A DNA stretch of 64,000 nucleotides, taken from contig CALVMW010000001.1 of the NCBI GenBank assembly GCA_944349335.1, positions 16,309-80,308 on the forward strand, read 5' to 3'. The position numbers were made by a program, and so were the translations under genes. The stretch comes from an uncultured Bacilli bacterium (GTDB lineage: Bacteria > Bacillota_I > Bacilli_A > RFN20 > CAG-288). Positions 23,843 to 31,082 of the stretch are shown here, piece after piece; the first letter of the stretch is position 1; each line of letters starts with the position of its first letter. The notes beneath the pieces were generated by a model. The model was not told the origin of the DNA, did not search any database, and saw only the letters and a list, made by a program, of their open reading frames with translations.

Positions 23843-25087
23843 ATGAAAGAGATTATAAAACGCCCGCGTGGCACGATTGATTATTATGGTGAAAATGGAA
23901 ATTTGCTCTCTTCAGTCATGAAAATATTGCTTAAAGAGAGCGAGTTATATGGTTGTGAATATTGTGAAGTTCCCCTCTTTGAAGAGACACGATTATTCCA
24001 TCGTTCTGTCGGTGAGGGTTCTGATATTGTTAGAAAAGAGACTTTTGACCTTGTAAAAAAGGGTGATAAAGATTATACCTTAAGACCTGAATTTACTGCT
24101 TCGATCAATCGCATGGTCATCGAGAATAAGATTTGGTCAAGTCCCGATTTACCTTTGCGCTTTTCTTATTTCGGACCTGTTTTCCGCTATGAGAGACCGC
24201 AATCTGGTAGACTTAGACAATTCTATCAATATGGCTGTGAGTTTTTTGATAATAAGATCGATATCGATGCTTCACTCGATGCTATTTTATTAGCCATCAC
24301 TTCAGCTGAAAAAGTTTTAAAACATGAAATAACTTTAAAAATCAACTATCTCGGTTCACTTTCTTCTCGTGAAAATTATAAAAAAGCACTCTACGATTAT
24401 TTTGCCCCGCAAATTTCTTCAATGTGTGAAGATTGTAAGGAAAGGTTAGTAAAAAATCCTCTTCGTATCCTTGATTGTAAGGTTGAAGAAGATCAGAAGC
24501 TTTGCCTTAATGCTCCGAAGATAACTGATTATTTAATTGAGGAAGATAAAGAAGAGTTTAAAAATCTTTTATCAGCATTAGATAGTGCTAATATTAAATA
24601 TGTCTTAGATCCTTCTTTAGTTAGAGGCTTAGATTACTATACTGGTGTGGTCTTTGAATTATATGATTCATTAGATTTCCCAGCGATCGGTGGTGGAGGA
24701 AAATACTCCTCTTTGATGTCTGATTTGGGAGGACCTGATTTTGAAGGTATCGGCTTCTCACTAGGTGTCGATAGGCTTTTGATGCGATTAAGCGATGATG
24801 AAAAAGCCAAATTAGTGGGTGAGGACCTCGATATTCTTTTTATCGATATGAAGAAAGATGGTAAAGCTTTATCTTTAGTTAATAATCTAAGAAAGGCTAA
24901 TTATTCTTTGCGTATCGCTTCTCTTTCTCGTTCTTTAACCGGCGCTTTAAAAATGGCGGATAGATTACATGCTAAGTATGTCATCATCTATGAGGATGAA
25001 ATAAAGGTAAAAGACTTAAAGACTAGAGAACAAAGAGTAGTCAATGAAGAAGATATTATTTCATATTTAGGAGAAAAAGATGCTTAG
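23843..25087 (+). CDS. hisS: Histidyl-tRNA synthetase
   Basis: 414-residue class II synthetase. PRGTIDYYG at the N-terminus, RPEFTASINRM, motif 2 FGPVFRYERPQSGRLRQFYQ (read in part), histidine-A block GLDYYTGVVFELYD, GGGGKYSSLM and GFSLGVDRLL, then a C-terminal anticodon-binding domain. Start ATG 23843 with Shine-Dalgarno GAGG. Pairs with aspS, overlapping by 8 bases, the usual hisS-aspS arrangement of Bacilli, where a T-box normally regulates the pair; the 32-base gap here has no room for one. Confidence 0.96.
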   Translation: MKEIIKRPRGTIDYYGENGNLLSSVMKILLKESELYGCEYCEVPLFEETRLFHRSVGEGSDIVRKETFDLVKKGDKDYTLRPEFTASINRMVIENKIWSSPDLPLRFSYFGPVFRYERPQSGRLRQFYQYGCEFFDNKIDIDASLDAILLAITSAEKVLKHEITLKINYLGSLSSRENYKKALYDYFAPQISSMCEDCKERLVKNPLRILDCKVEEDQKLCLNAPKITDYLIEEDKEEFKNLLSALDSANIKYVLDPSLVRGLDYYTGVVFELYDSLDFPAIGGGGKYSSLMSDLGGPDFEGIGFSLGVDRLLMRLSDDEKAKLVGEDLDILFIDMKKDGKALSLVNNLRKANYSLRIASLSRSLTGALKMADRLHAKYVIIYEDEIKVKDLKTREQRVVNEEDIISYLGEKDA

Positions 25088-26810
25088 AAATATTACTTGT
25101 GGTGAACTTAGTATCAACGATGTTAATAAGGAAGTAGTTTTATGCGGTTGGGTTGATACTATTAGAGATTTAGGCGCTTTAGTTTTTATTGATTTAAGAG
25201 ATAAATATGGCATTACCCAACTTAATGTCGAACCTTCATTATTTAAGAAAGCTGACCTTCATCTAGAATATTGTATTCAAGCTAAGGGTATAGTTATAAA
25301 AAAAGAGGTCGAAAATAAAAATTTAAAAACAGGTGCCATTGAAGTCAAAGTTAGTGAAATTAAAGTTTTTTCAAAATCTGCTCCTACTCCTTTTGCAATT
25401 AAAGATGAATGCAATACGAGTGAAGATACTCGCTTAGTTTATCGTTATCTTGACTTAAGAAGACCTGTGATGCAGAAAAATCTTTATATCCGTTCACTTA
25501 TTTCTCGCTATGCTCGTGAGTTTTTAGTCGCTAATGGTTTTATGGAGATTGATACGCCTACTTTGATACGTTCTACTCCTGAAGGTGCTAGAGATTATCT
25601 TGTTCCTTCACGTATACAGAAAGGTAAATTTTATGCTTTACCTCAATCCCCGCAACTTTATAAACAATTATTGATGATCGCTTCTTGTGATCGTTATTTC
25701 CAGTTAGCTCACTGCTATCGTGATGAAGATCAAAGAGCTGATAGACAACCTGAGTTTATGCAGATAGACTGCGAGATGTCCTTTGTCGAAAGAGAAGATG
25801 TTTTAAATATTATCGAAGGACTTTTAAAATACATCTTTAAAAATGCAATCGGTGTTACTCTTCCTGATTTTAAGAGGATAACTTATGCTGATGCTATCTC
25901 TTTCTATGGCAGTGATAAGCCTGATATGCGATATGAGATGCTTATTCACGATGTTACTGATATTTTAGCTGATTCTGGCTTTAAAGCTTATGAAGGTAAG
26001 AAAGTTGAAGCGATAGTTATCAACGGATCAAGTAAATTGATCTCTAGAAAGAAGATGGAGGAAGATAATCTCCTCGCTAAAAAATTCCGCGTCTTTGGTG
26101 TTTCTCACCTTAAGATGGAAAATAATGCTTTAACAGGTTCTATTGTTAAAAATATCGATTCAGATAAGCTTAGTTTACTCATCGAAAAATTATCTTTAAA
26201 GGATGGTGATGTTGTTATTATCTGCGCTGATAGTAATAAAGACAAAGCTTGCATCGCTTTAGGCGCACTTAGAACCCATTATGCTGAAGTCCTTAACCTT
26301 ACTAAGAAAGATGATTATAAACCGCTTTTTGTTATTGATTGGCCGCTATTTGAAAGAGAAGATGATGGAACGATCGTCTCCTTATCTAATCCTTTTACAA
26401 GGCCGATTGATGAAGATCTTCATTATTTAGATACAGATCCAACAAAGATTAGGTCGACTTCTTATGATACTGTCTTAAATGGAGTTGAACTTTCTTCAGG
26501 TGCATTAAGAATCCATGATGGTGAAGTTCAAAAGAAAGTATTTGAATTATTAGGTTTGAGCGATGAAGATATTAAAGAGCGTTTTGGCTTCTTAGTTGAA
26601 GCTTTAAAGTATGGTACACCTCCAGAGGGTGGATTTGGTATCGGTGTTGAGAGATTAGCTATGGAACTTGCTAAGACTGACAATGTCAGAGATGTTGTCG
26701 CTTTCCCGAAGAACTTAAAAGCTGTTGAACCGATGTCAATGTGCCCTAGTGAGGTCCCTAAGGAGGATACCGATATCCTCGGTTTAGAGATTAAACATGA
26801 CGAAGAATAA
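25080..26810 (+). CDS. aspS: Aspartyl-tRNA synthetase
   Basis: 576-residue bacterial-type AspRS. N-terminal OB-fold anticodon domain (GWVDTIRDLGALVFIDLRD), catalytic core with RYLDLRRP, TPTLIRSTPEGARDYLVPSR (in part), FYALPQSPQLYKQLLM, CYRDEDQRADRQPEF and RIHDGEVQ; a GAD insertion is present between about 280 and 410; motif 3 is GFGIGVERLAMEL. Standard length. It overlaps hisS at the start and the DEAD-box helicase gene by 14 bases at the end. Confidence 0.96.
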   Translation: MLRNITCGELSINDVNKEVVLCGWVDTIRDLGALVFIDLRDKYGITQLNVEPSLFKKADLHLEYCIQAKGIVIKKEVENKNLKTGAIEVKVSEIKVFSKSAPTPFAIKDECNTSEDTRLVYRYLDLRRPVMQKNLYIRSLISRYAREFLVANGFMEIDTPTLIRSTPEGARDYLVPSRIQKGKFYALPQSPQLYKQLLMIASCDRYFQLAHCYRDEDQRADRQPEFMQIDCEMSFVEREDVLNIIEGLLKYIFKNAIGVTLPDFKRITYADAISFYGSDKPDMRYEMLIHDVTDILADSGFKAYEGKKVEAIVINGSSKLISRKKMEEDNLLAKKFRVFGVSHLKMENNALTGSIVKNIDSDKLSLLIEKLSLKDGDVVIICADSNKDKACIALGALRTHYAEVLNLTKKDDYKPLFVIDWPLFEREDDGTIVSLSNPFTRPIDEDLHYLDTDPTKIRSTSYDTVLNGVELSSGALRIHDGEVQKKVFELLGLSDEDIKERFGFLVEALKYGTPPEGGFGIGVERLAMELAKTDNVRDVVAFPKNLKAVEPMSMCPSEVPKEDTDILGLEIKHDEE

Positions 26811-28134
26811 ATTTTCATCCTTAAACTTAAAAAGTGAACTTGTTTCTTCTTTAGCAAAAGAAGGATATGAGTATTTAGCGAGCGTACAGCAAAAAACGAT
26901 TCCGCTTCTTTTAAAATCTAACGCTTTAGTAGTTTCTCCAACTGGTTCAGGTAAGACTCTTGCCTATGTCGTTCCTATCCTTAATGATTTAGTAGTCGAT
27001 GGAAAAGTTAAAGCTATTATTATTTCTCCGACTGTCCCGCTATTAAACCAGATTAAATCTGTCTTATTTAATCTTTTTGATGATTTAAATATTGATAGAT
27101 CTAATCTAAAGTTAGTTCTTTCTAAAAAGGACTTAACTCGCTCATCTCCCTCGATTGTTTTAACGACGATCGCTATGTATCCTCTTATTCTTTCAAAATA
27201 TCCGACCGACAAATTGCAGAGAGTTATTATCGATGAAGGAGATATGATTCTTTTTGATGGTTTTGATGAATATATACCTTATCTAAAAAAAGCTATTGAT
27301 AATTCTTTAGTTTCTATTTTTTCAGCTTCTCTAAAAGAGCAAGATATAAAAAATATCAAAAAGGTATTCCATATTGAAAATGTTATTTTTGATAGGGAAA
27401 AGATAACTGCTAGTAATGTTTCCCATCATCTTGTTTTAAATAGAGTAAATGATTTATATCTTGGATTAAAGATTTTTCTTGATTCTTTAAAGCCCTATAA
27501 AACGATGATTTTTTCCTCAAGTAAGGATAGTATCAATGAAATTTATCACTCGATGAAAAAATATTATCCAGAGAGTCTACTTTTAACGGGTGATCTTGAT
27601 AAAAGAAAGATTAAAAACGTCGCTAAAGAATTTTCTACTTCTAGTATCCTTTTCTCTTCTGATTATGCTTCAAGAGGCTTAGATTTTAAAGATGTAGATT
27701 GTGTTATTTCTCTTGATTTACCTAAAGATAGTTCTTATTATTTCCACAGAGCTGGTCGAACTGGTAGATTTGAAAATAAAGGTGATTCTTATATCTTCTA
27801 TAAAGAGGATGATAAAGATCAGATCAACAGAATTAAAGAGCTGATTAAAAGAGGCGTTTCTTTTGATTCATATCTACTTAATAAAGATGGTTTAAAGGAA
27901 GCAAAAGAAAAGTATGAGTTTAGAAACCTCGGTCAAAAGGATCAATCTAATCCTAAATTACAAAAGCAAATTCGTCATGCGATCAATAAAGTAAAAACTA
28001 AAAAAGTTAAACCAAATTACAAAAAGAAGGTTAGAAAAGCTGTCGAGATCGTAAAAACTAAACATCGCAAAAAAGTTGTTTTAACAAATATTGCTAAAAA
28101 GGGTGGTAATGTTAAAGATTACCACGAAGATTAA
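26797..28134 (+). CDS. DEAD-box RNA helicase (CshB-like) with DEGD motif II and basic tail
   Basis: 445 residues. Q motif ASVQQKTIP, Walker A SPTGSGKT, motif Ia SPTVPLLNQ, motif II IIDEGD (146-149, Gly for the Ala of DEAD), motif III SAS instead of SAT, RecA2 motifs DYASRGLDF and YFHRAGRTGR. The last 80 residues are strongly basic (many KK/RK), like the RNA-binding tails of CshB. CshB/YqfR lies near trmK, nif3 and ispG in Bacillus, so the neighbourhood fits. Likely an RNA-remodelling helicase in ribosome assembly or decay. It overlaps convergent ispG by 4 bases. Confidence 0.87.
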   Translation: MTKNKFSSLNLKSELVSSLAKEGYEYLASVQQKTIPLLLKSNALVVSPTGSGKTLAYVVPILNDLVVDGKVKAIIISPTVPLLNQIKSVLFNLFDDLNIDRSNLKLVLSKKDLTRSSPSIVLTTIAMYPLILSKYPTDKLQRVIIDEGDMILFDGFDEYIPYLKKAIDNSLVSIFSASLKEQDIKNIKKVFHIENVIFDREKITASNVSHHLVLNRVNDLYLGLKIFLDSLKPYKTMIFSSSKDSINEIYHSMKKYYPESLLLTGDLDKRKIKNVAKEFSTSSILFSSDYASRGLDFKDVDCVISLDLPKDSSYYFHRAGRTGRFENKGDSYIFYKEDDKDQINRIKELIKRGVSFDSYLLNKDGLKEAKEKYEFRNLGQKDQSNPKLQKQIRHAINKVKTKKVKPNYKKKVRKAVEIVKTKHRKKVVLTNIAKKGGNVKDYHED

Positions 28135-29162
28135 AAATCTTTTAAAAACTGATCTAAGAGGGAAAGAGCGTCATCTCTATTATATAGACCGATGCTCTTT
28201 CCTTTTTTAAATGCGACATAAATATCTTTTTTACCAGAACCAGCTAAGCCAAAATCAGCATCTTTACCTTCACCGATACCATTGACAGGGCAGCCCATGA
28301 TCGCTATTTTCACATCTTTAAAAACATAATCCAATTTATTTTGAACAACTCTTGCTAATTCTTTAACATCTACTTGTGTTCTTCCACATGTTGGACAGAC
28401 GATCAAAGTGGGGAGATTAGGTCTTATCCCTGCTTCTTTAAGGAGAACTTTTAAGGCTCTAACTTCCTCTTTTCTCTCATCAGCTAATGAGAGACGAATA
28501 GTTGAACACATCCTATCTTTAATAAGTGGATACATAGCTATAGTCGAACGGATGACACCTGAAGTAGAAAAGCCAGACTCAGTTAATCCAAGATGCAATG
28601 GATATGGATAACGAGCGTAAGCTTTTGTATATAAAGAGTAAGTTTTTTTAACATCGGAATTTTTTAAAGATAAGACAAGCTTATCAAATCCAAGTGACTT
28701 AAAAGAATCGATCATTTCATCTAAGGCTAGAAAATAAGCCTCTTCAAAATCAGCAGTCTTAGTTAAATATTTATTTAAAGATCCTGAGTTTACTCCGATT
28801 CTAATAGGAATATCTTTTTCTTTTACTAAAGCGATAAATTCATTTAATAGAGAAGTCGAAGTATTACCAGGATTGATTCTTATTTTATCAGCACCATTTT
28901 CAATAGCTAAAAAAGCTAATTTTAAATCAAAATGAATATCAGCTATGATAGGAATAGAGACTTTCTCTTTTATTTTTTTTAAACTTATAGCATCTTCTTT
29001 ATCAAGGATTGAAAAGCGCATCATGTCTAAGCCCATCTTTTCTAAATTATTCGTAAGCTTTATTGCATAGTTGACATCGCTTGTTTTTCTATCTCCCATA
29101 GATTGAAGAAGAATAGATGAATCACCGATTAACTTATTACCTATATAAAAACATTTTTTCAT
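28131..29162 (-). CDS. ispG: 4-hydroxy-3-methylbut-2-en-1-yl diphosphate synthase IspG
   Basis: 343 residues; MEP pathway [4Fe-4S] enzyme converting MEcPP to HMBPP. TIM-barrel part with QSMGDRKTSD, IIADIHFDLKLA and KIRINPGNTS; cluster-binding C-terminal part with VCPTCGRTQVD and AIMGCPVNGIGE. A short bacterial form, normal length. The start must be ATG 29162, since conserved sequence begins within 10 residues. There is no Shine-Dalgarno: an extended -10 TGTTAAAAT (29169-29177, - strand) ends 6 bases before the ATG, pointing to a leaderless message. Ends in a 4-base overlap with the helicase gene. Confidence 0.94.
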   Translation of the reverse strand: MKKCFYIGNKLIGDSSILLQSMGDRKTSDVNYAIKLTNNLEKMGLDMMRFSILDKEDAISLKKIKEKVSIPIIADIHFDLKLAFLAIENGADKIRINPGNTSTSLLNEFIALVKEKDIPIRIGVNSGSLNKYLTKTADFEEAYFLALDEMIDSFKSLGFDKLVLSLKNSDVKKTYSLYTKAYARYPYPLHLGLTESGFSTSGVIRSTIAMYPLIKDRMCSTIRLSLADERKEEVRALKVLLKEAGIRPNLPTLIVCPTCGRTQVDVKELARVVQNKLDYVFKDVKIAIMGCPVNGIGEGKDADFGLAGSGKKDIYVAFKKGKSIGLYNRDDALSLLDQFLKDF

Positions 29163-29168
29163 AAAATA

Positions 29169-29177
29169 ATTTTAACA
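29169..29177 (-). promoter_or_regulatory. Candidate extended -10 for a leaderless ispG transcript
   Basis: TGTTAAAAT on the - strand (TGn plus TAAAAT). Its end is 6 bases from the ispG ATG, so transcription would begin at or next to the start codon. There is no convincing -35. Confidence 0.4.
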
Positions 29178-29204
29178 TATTATCGATAGTTAATAATCTT
29201 TTTC

Positions 29205-29233
29205 TTGAAGAGAAGATAGTAAAACCATATAAT
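29205..29233 (+). promoter_or_regulatory. Promoter for rpmG-efp-yneF
   Basis: TTGAAG (29205-29210), 17-bp spacer, TATAAT (29228-29233). Start near 29240; the Shine-Dalgarno AGGAGG follows at about 29249-29254 for the rpmG ATG 29263. Diverges from ispG. Confidence 0.75.
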
Positions 29234-29262
29234 ATATAAGTTGTCTACAGGAGGTTTTAACT

Positions 29263-29421
29263 ATGGCAGAAAAAAGAGTAGATATCATTCTTCGCTGCTC
29301 AGAATGCAAGAATGAAAATTATATAACTACTAAGAACAAAAAATTGCATCCCGCTCGTTTCTCTACTAAGAAATATTGTCCGAAATGCAATAAAACAACT
29401 CTTCACGAAGAGAAGAAGTAA
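29263..29421 (+). CDS. rpmG: 50S ribosomal protein L33
   Basis: 52 residues, too short for ordinary ORF lists. Begins [20 protein letters not shown] and ends [16 protein letters not shown], with the zinc-type CxxC...CxxC pattern (Cys12/15 and Cys38/41) and the conserved central YIT.KNK. L33 sits near the E site of the large subunit. Strong AGGAGG site 8 bases before the ATG and a clear promoter. First gene of an operon with efp and yneF, 13 bases before the efp ATG. Confidence 0.95.
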   Translation: MAEKRVDIILRCSECKNENYITTKNKKLHPARFSTKKYCPKCNKTTLHEEKK

Positions 29422-29434
29422 GGAGAGGTGAAAA

Positions 29435-30004
29435 ATGGCTGATATGGTCGATGCCGGCGAACTTGGACCGGGTAAAGTATTCCTTTATAAAGGCGATCTT
29501 CTTTCAGTAGTTGATATTCAACATAACAAGACCGCTATGGCGAAAATGAAGCACAAGATCAAAGCTAAAAATCTCCGTTCTGGTGCTATCATTGAACTCA
29601 TGATTTTCTCTGGTGAAAAAGTTGAATTAGCTTACCTCGATAAGAAAATCATGCAATTCTTATACTCTGATGATTCTTTCGGTTATTTTATGGATAAAGA
29701 GACTTATGAACAAGTCGAATTACCGAAGGAAAGAATCACCTGGGAGCTTCAATTTTTAGCTCCAGAGTCTGATGTTACTATCACTTATTATCAGACTGAG
29801 ATTTTGGGTATTCAACTTCCTTCTAAAGTCACTTTAACTATCGTTGATACTGATGATAATGCTATTGCTGGTGATACAGTTAATAAGGCTAGTAAAGATG
29901 CTGTTTGTGACACTGGACTTAAACTTAGAGTTCCTATGTTTGTTAAAAATGGCACAAAAATAATTGTTCGCACCGATACTGGTGAGTACGATTCTAGGGC
30001 TTAA
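29435..30004 (+). CDS. efp: Elongation factor P with non-lysine tip loop
   Basis: 189 residues, three beta-barrel domains: KOW-like N-terminal domain (1-65), OB domain (66-130) and C-terminal domain ending GTKIIVRTDTGEYDSRA. EF-P relieves ribosomes stalled at proline runs. The beta3-beta4 loop that normally carries a modified Lys/Arg (PGKG) reads HNKTAMAK, with Met35 at the tip. From memory, Mycoplasma EF-Ps have a similar NKTAM loop, so this is probably a lineage trait rather than decay. Length and the rest of the fold are normal. The stop overlaps the yneF start by one base. Confidence 0.92.
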   Translation: MADMVDAGELGPGKVFLYKGDLLSVVDIQHNKTAMAKMKHKIKAKNLRSGAIIELMIFSGEKVELAYLDKKIMQFLYSDDSFGYFMDKETYEQVELPKERITWELQFLAPESDVTITYYQTEILGIQLPSKVTLTIVDTDDNAIAGDTVNKASKDAVCDTGLKLRVPMFVKNGTKIIVRTDTGEYDSRA

Positions 30005-30243
30005 TGATGGAAGGTTGGGCAGTTGCATTAATCGCTATCGCTTGTTTCTTAGTCGGTGCTGTCGGTGCTTTCTTTTTAGCCCGTTATCTCTTTAAAAAAG
30101 AGATGGAAAAACATCCTCCGATCGATGAAAACGTTATTAAAGCGATGTATCGTTCGATGGGACAAACTCCTTCACAAGCTCGTATAAATCAGACGATGAG
30201 AGCTGTTAAAGAAGCCCAAAAGATGAGTAAAAATAAAAAGTGA
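30004..30243 (+). CDS. yneF: UPF0154 (YneF-like) small membrane protein
   Basis: 79 residues: one N-terminal membrane span (about 6-27, AVALIAIACFLVGAVGAFFLA) followed by a cytoplasmic tail with the family signature KHPPIDENVIKAMYRSMGQ and PSQARINQTM. UPF0154 proteins are widespread in Bacilli and Mollicutes; their function is unknown. ATG 30004 and 30007 are both possible. Last gene of the rpmG operon, followed immediately by a strong terminator. Confidence 0.88.
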   Translation: MMEGWAVALIAIACFLVGAVGAFFLARYLFKKEMEKHPPIDENVIKAMYRSMGQTPSQARINQTMRAVKEAQKMSKNKK

Positions 30244-30263
30244 GCAATTAGCTCACTTTTTTT
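30235..30263. terminator. Terminator shared by yneF (+) and plsY (-)
   Basis: Stem AAAAAGTGAGC / GCTCACTTTTT (30235-30245 with 30251-30261), loop AATTA, T run on the + side and A run on the other. It includes the last codons of yneF and lies 13 bases past the plsY stop. Confidence 0.9.
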
Positions 30264-30275
30264 ATTATTTAAATT

Positions 30276-30998
30276 TTATTTAAATTTAGTTTCAGGTTCT
30301 TCACCTCTTTCAAGCCTTTTGATATTTGATAAATGCCTCAAGACTATAAGAAGAGCGAGAAGGAAAATTGTTATTAAAGAGATATATGTTAAATGTAGAA
30401 GTGAATTACTTGCAAAATACATACCTCCATTAAAACTATCGATATCAGGTAAAATAGTTAAATCAAGGATGACTGGAACTAAAAATAAGAGGATGATAGA
30501 AGGGACTGCGATAACTGACGAAAGTGAAATCTTTTTAAATAGGGCAAAGAGTGTAAAGAAGATAACACAGCCTAAAACAAATATAATCGGTGAGATAAAT
30601 AAAATATATCCGGCGAAACAAGAAACTGCTTTTCCACCTTTGAAATTGTAATATATCGGGAAAGAATGACCAAGGCATAAAAAGATAGCAGATAAGGATA
30701 TTGCAAGTTCTTTAAGATGAGGGAAAGTATAGATACTAGATAAGTTAGCATAGGTGAAAATTAAAAAGACGACTAGTGATAATATAAAACCTTTTAAGAT
30801 ATCGATTATGATCGTGATAATGCCAGCTTTTTTAGAAATAACTCTACCAACATTAGTACCGCCTGCATTATGTGAGCCATATTTACGAATATCGATACCA
30901 TAAATTTTGCCGATTATAAGGGAAGTAGAAAGTGACCCGAGCAGATATGAAACGATAATAATAGCCAGTAAAACTAAGATGAGATAAAAAATGTCCAT
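30276..30998 (-). CDS. plsY: Acyl-phosphate:glycerol-3-phosphate acyltransferase PlsY
   Basis: 240-residue integral membrane enzyme making lysophosphatidic acid from acyl phosphate. Three PlsY motifs are visible: SYLLGSLSTSLIIGK with GSHNAGGTNVGR (motif 1), LGHSFPIYYNFKGGKAV (motif 2), and the C-terminal LRHLSNIKRLERGEEPE (motif 3). Five or more hydrophobic spans. Slightly longer than usual owing to the segment at about 170-200. Divergent from parE, a common neighbour. Shine-Dalgarno GGGAGGA. Together with the FakA-like fragment this points to acyl-phosphate-based lipid synthesis. Confidence 0.94.
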   Translation of the reverse strand: MDIFYLILVLLAIIIVSYLLGSLSTSLIIGKIYGIDIRKYGSHNAGGTNVGRVISKKAGIITIIIDILKGFILSLVVFLIFTYANLSSIYTFPHLKELAISLSAIFLCLGHSFPIYYNFKGGKAVSCFAGYILFISPIIFVLGCVIFFTLFALFKKISLSSVIAVPSIILLFLVPVILDLTILPDIDSFNGGMYFASNSLLHLTYISLITIFLLALLIVLRHLSNIKRLERGEEPETKFK

Positions 30999-31017
30999 CT
31001 TTAATTCCTCCCGTTAA

Positions 31018-31046
31018 ATTATATCGATAATCGCTTTATGTTTAAA
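31018..31046 (-). promoter_or_regulatory. Promoter for plsY
   Basis: On the - strand TTTAAA (31041-31046), 17-bp spacer, TATAAT (31018-31023). Leader about 13 bases. The opposing parE gene likely uses TAAAAT near 31060-31065, with a weak -35 (TTATGT). Confidence 0.6.
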
Positions 31047-31082
31047 GGATTTTAAAGTAAAATAATAGATGAGGTGTTTTTT

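Noticed and set aside
30999..31082. Small RNA gene or riboswitch between plsY and parE
   Set aside because: Only promoter elements and ribosome sites fit in the 84 bases; no stable hairpin seen.
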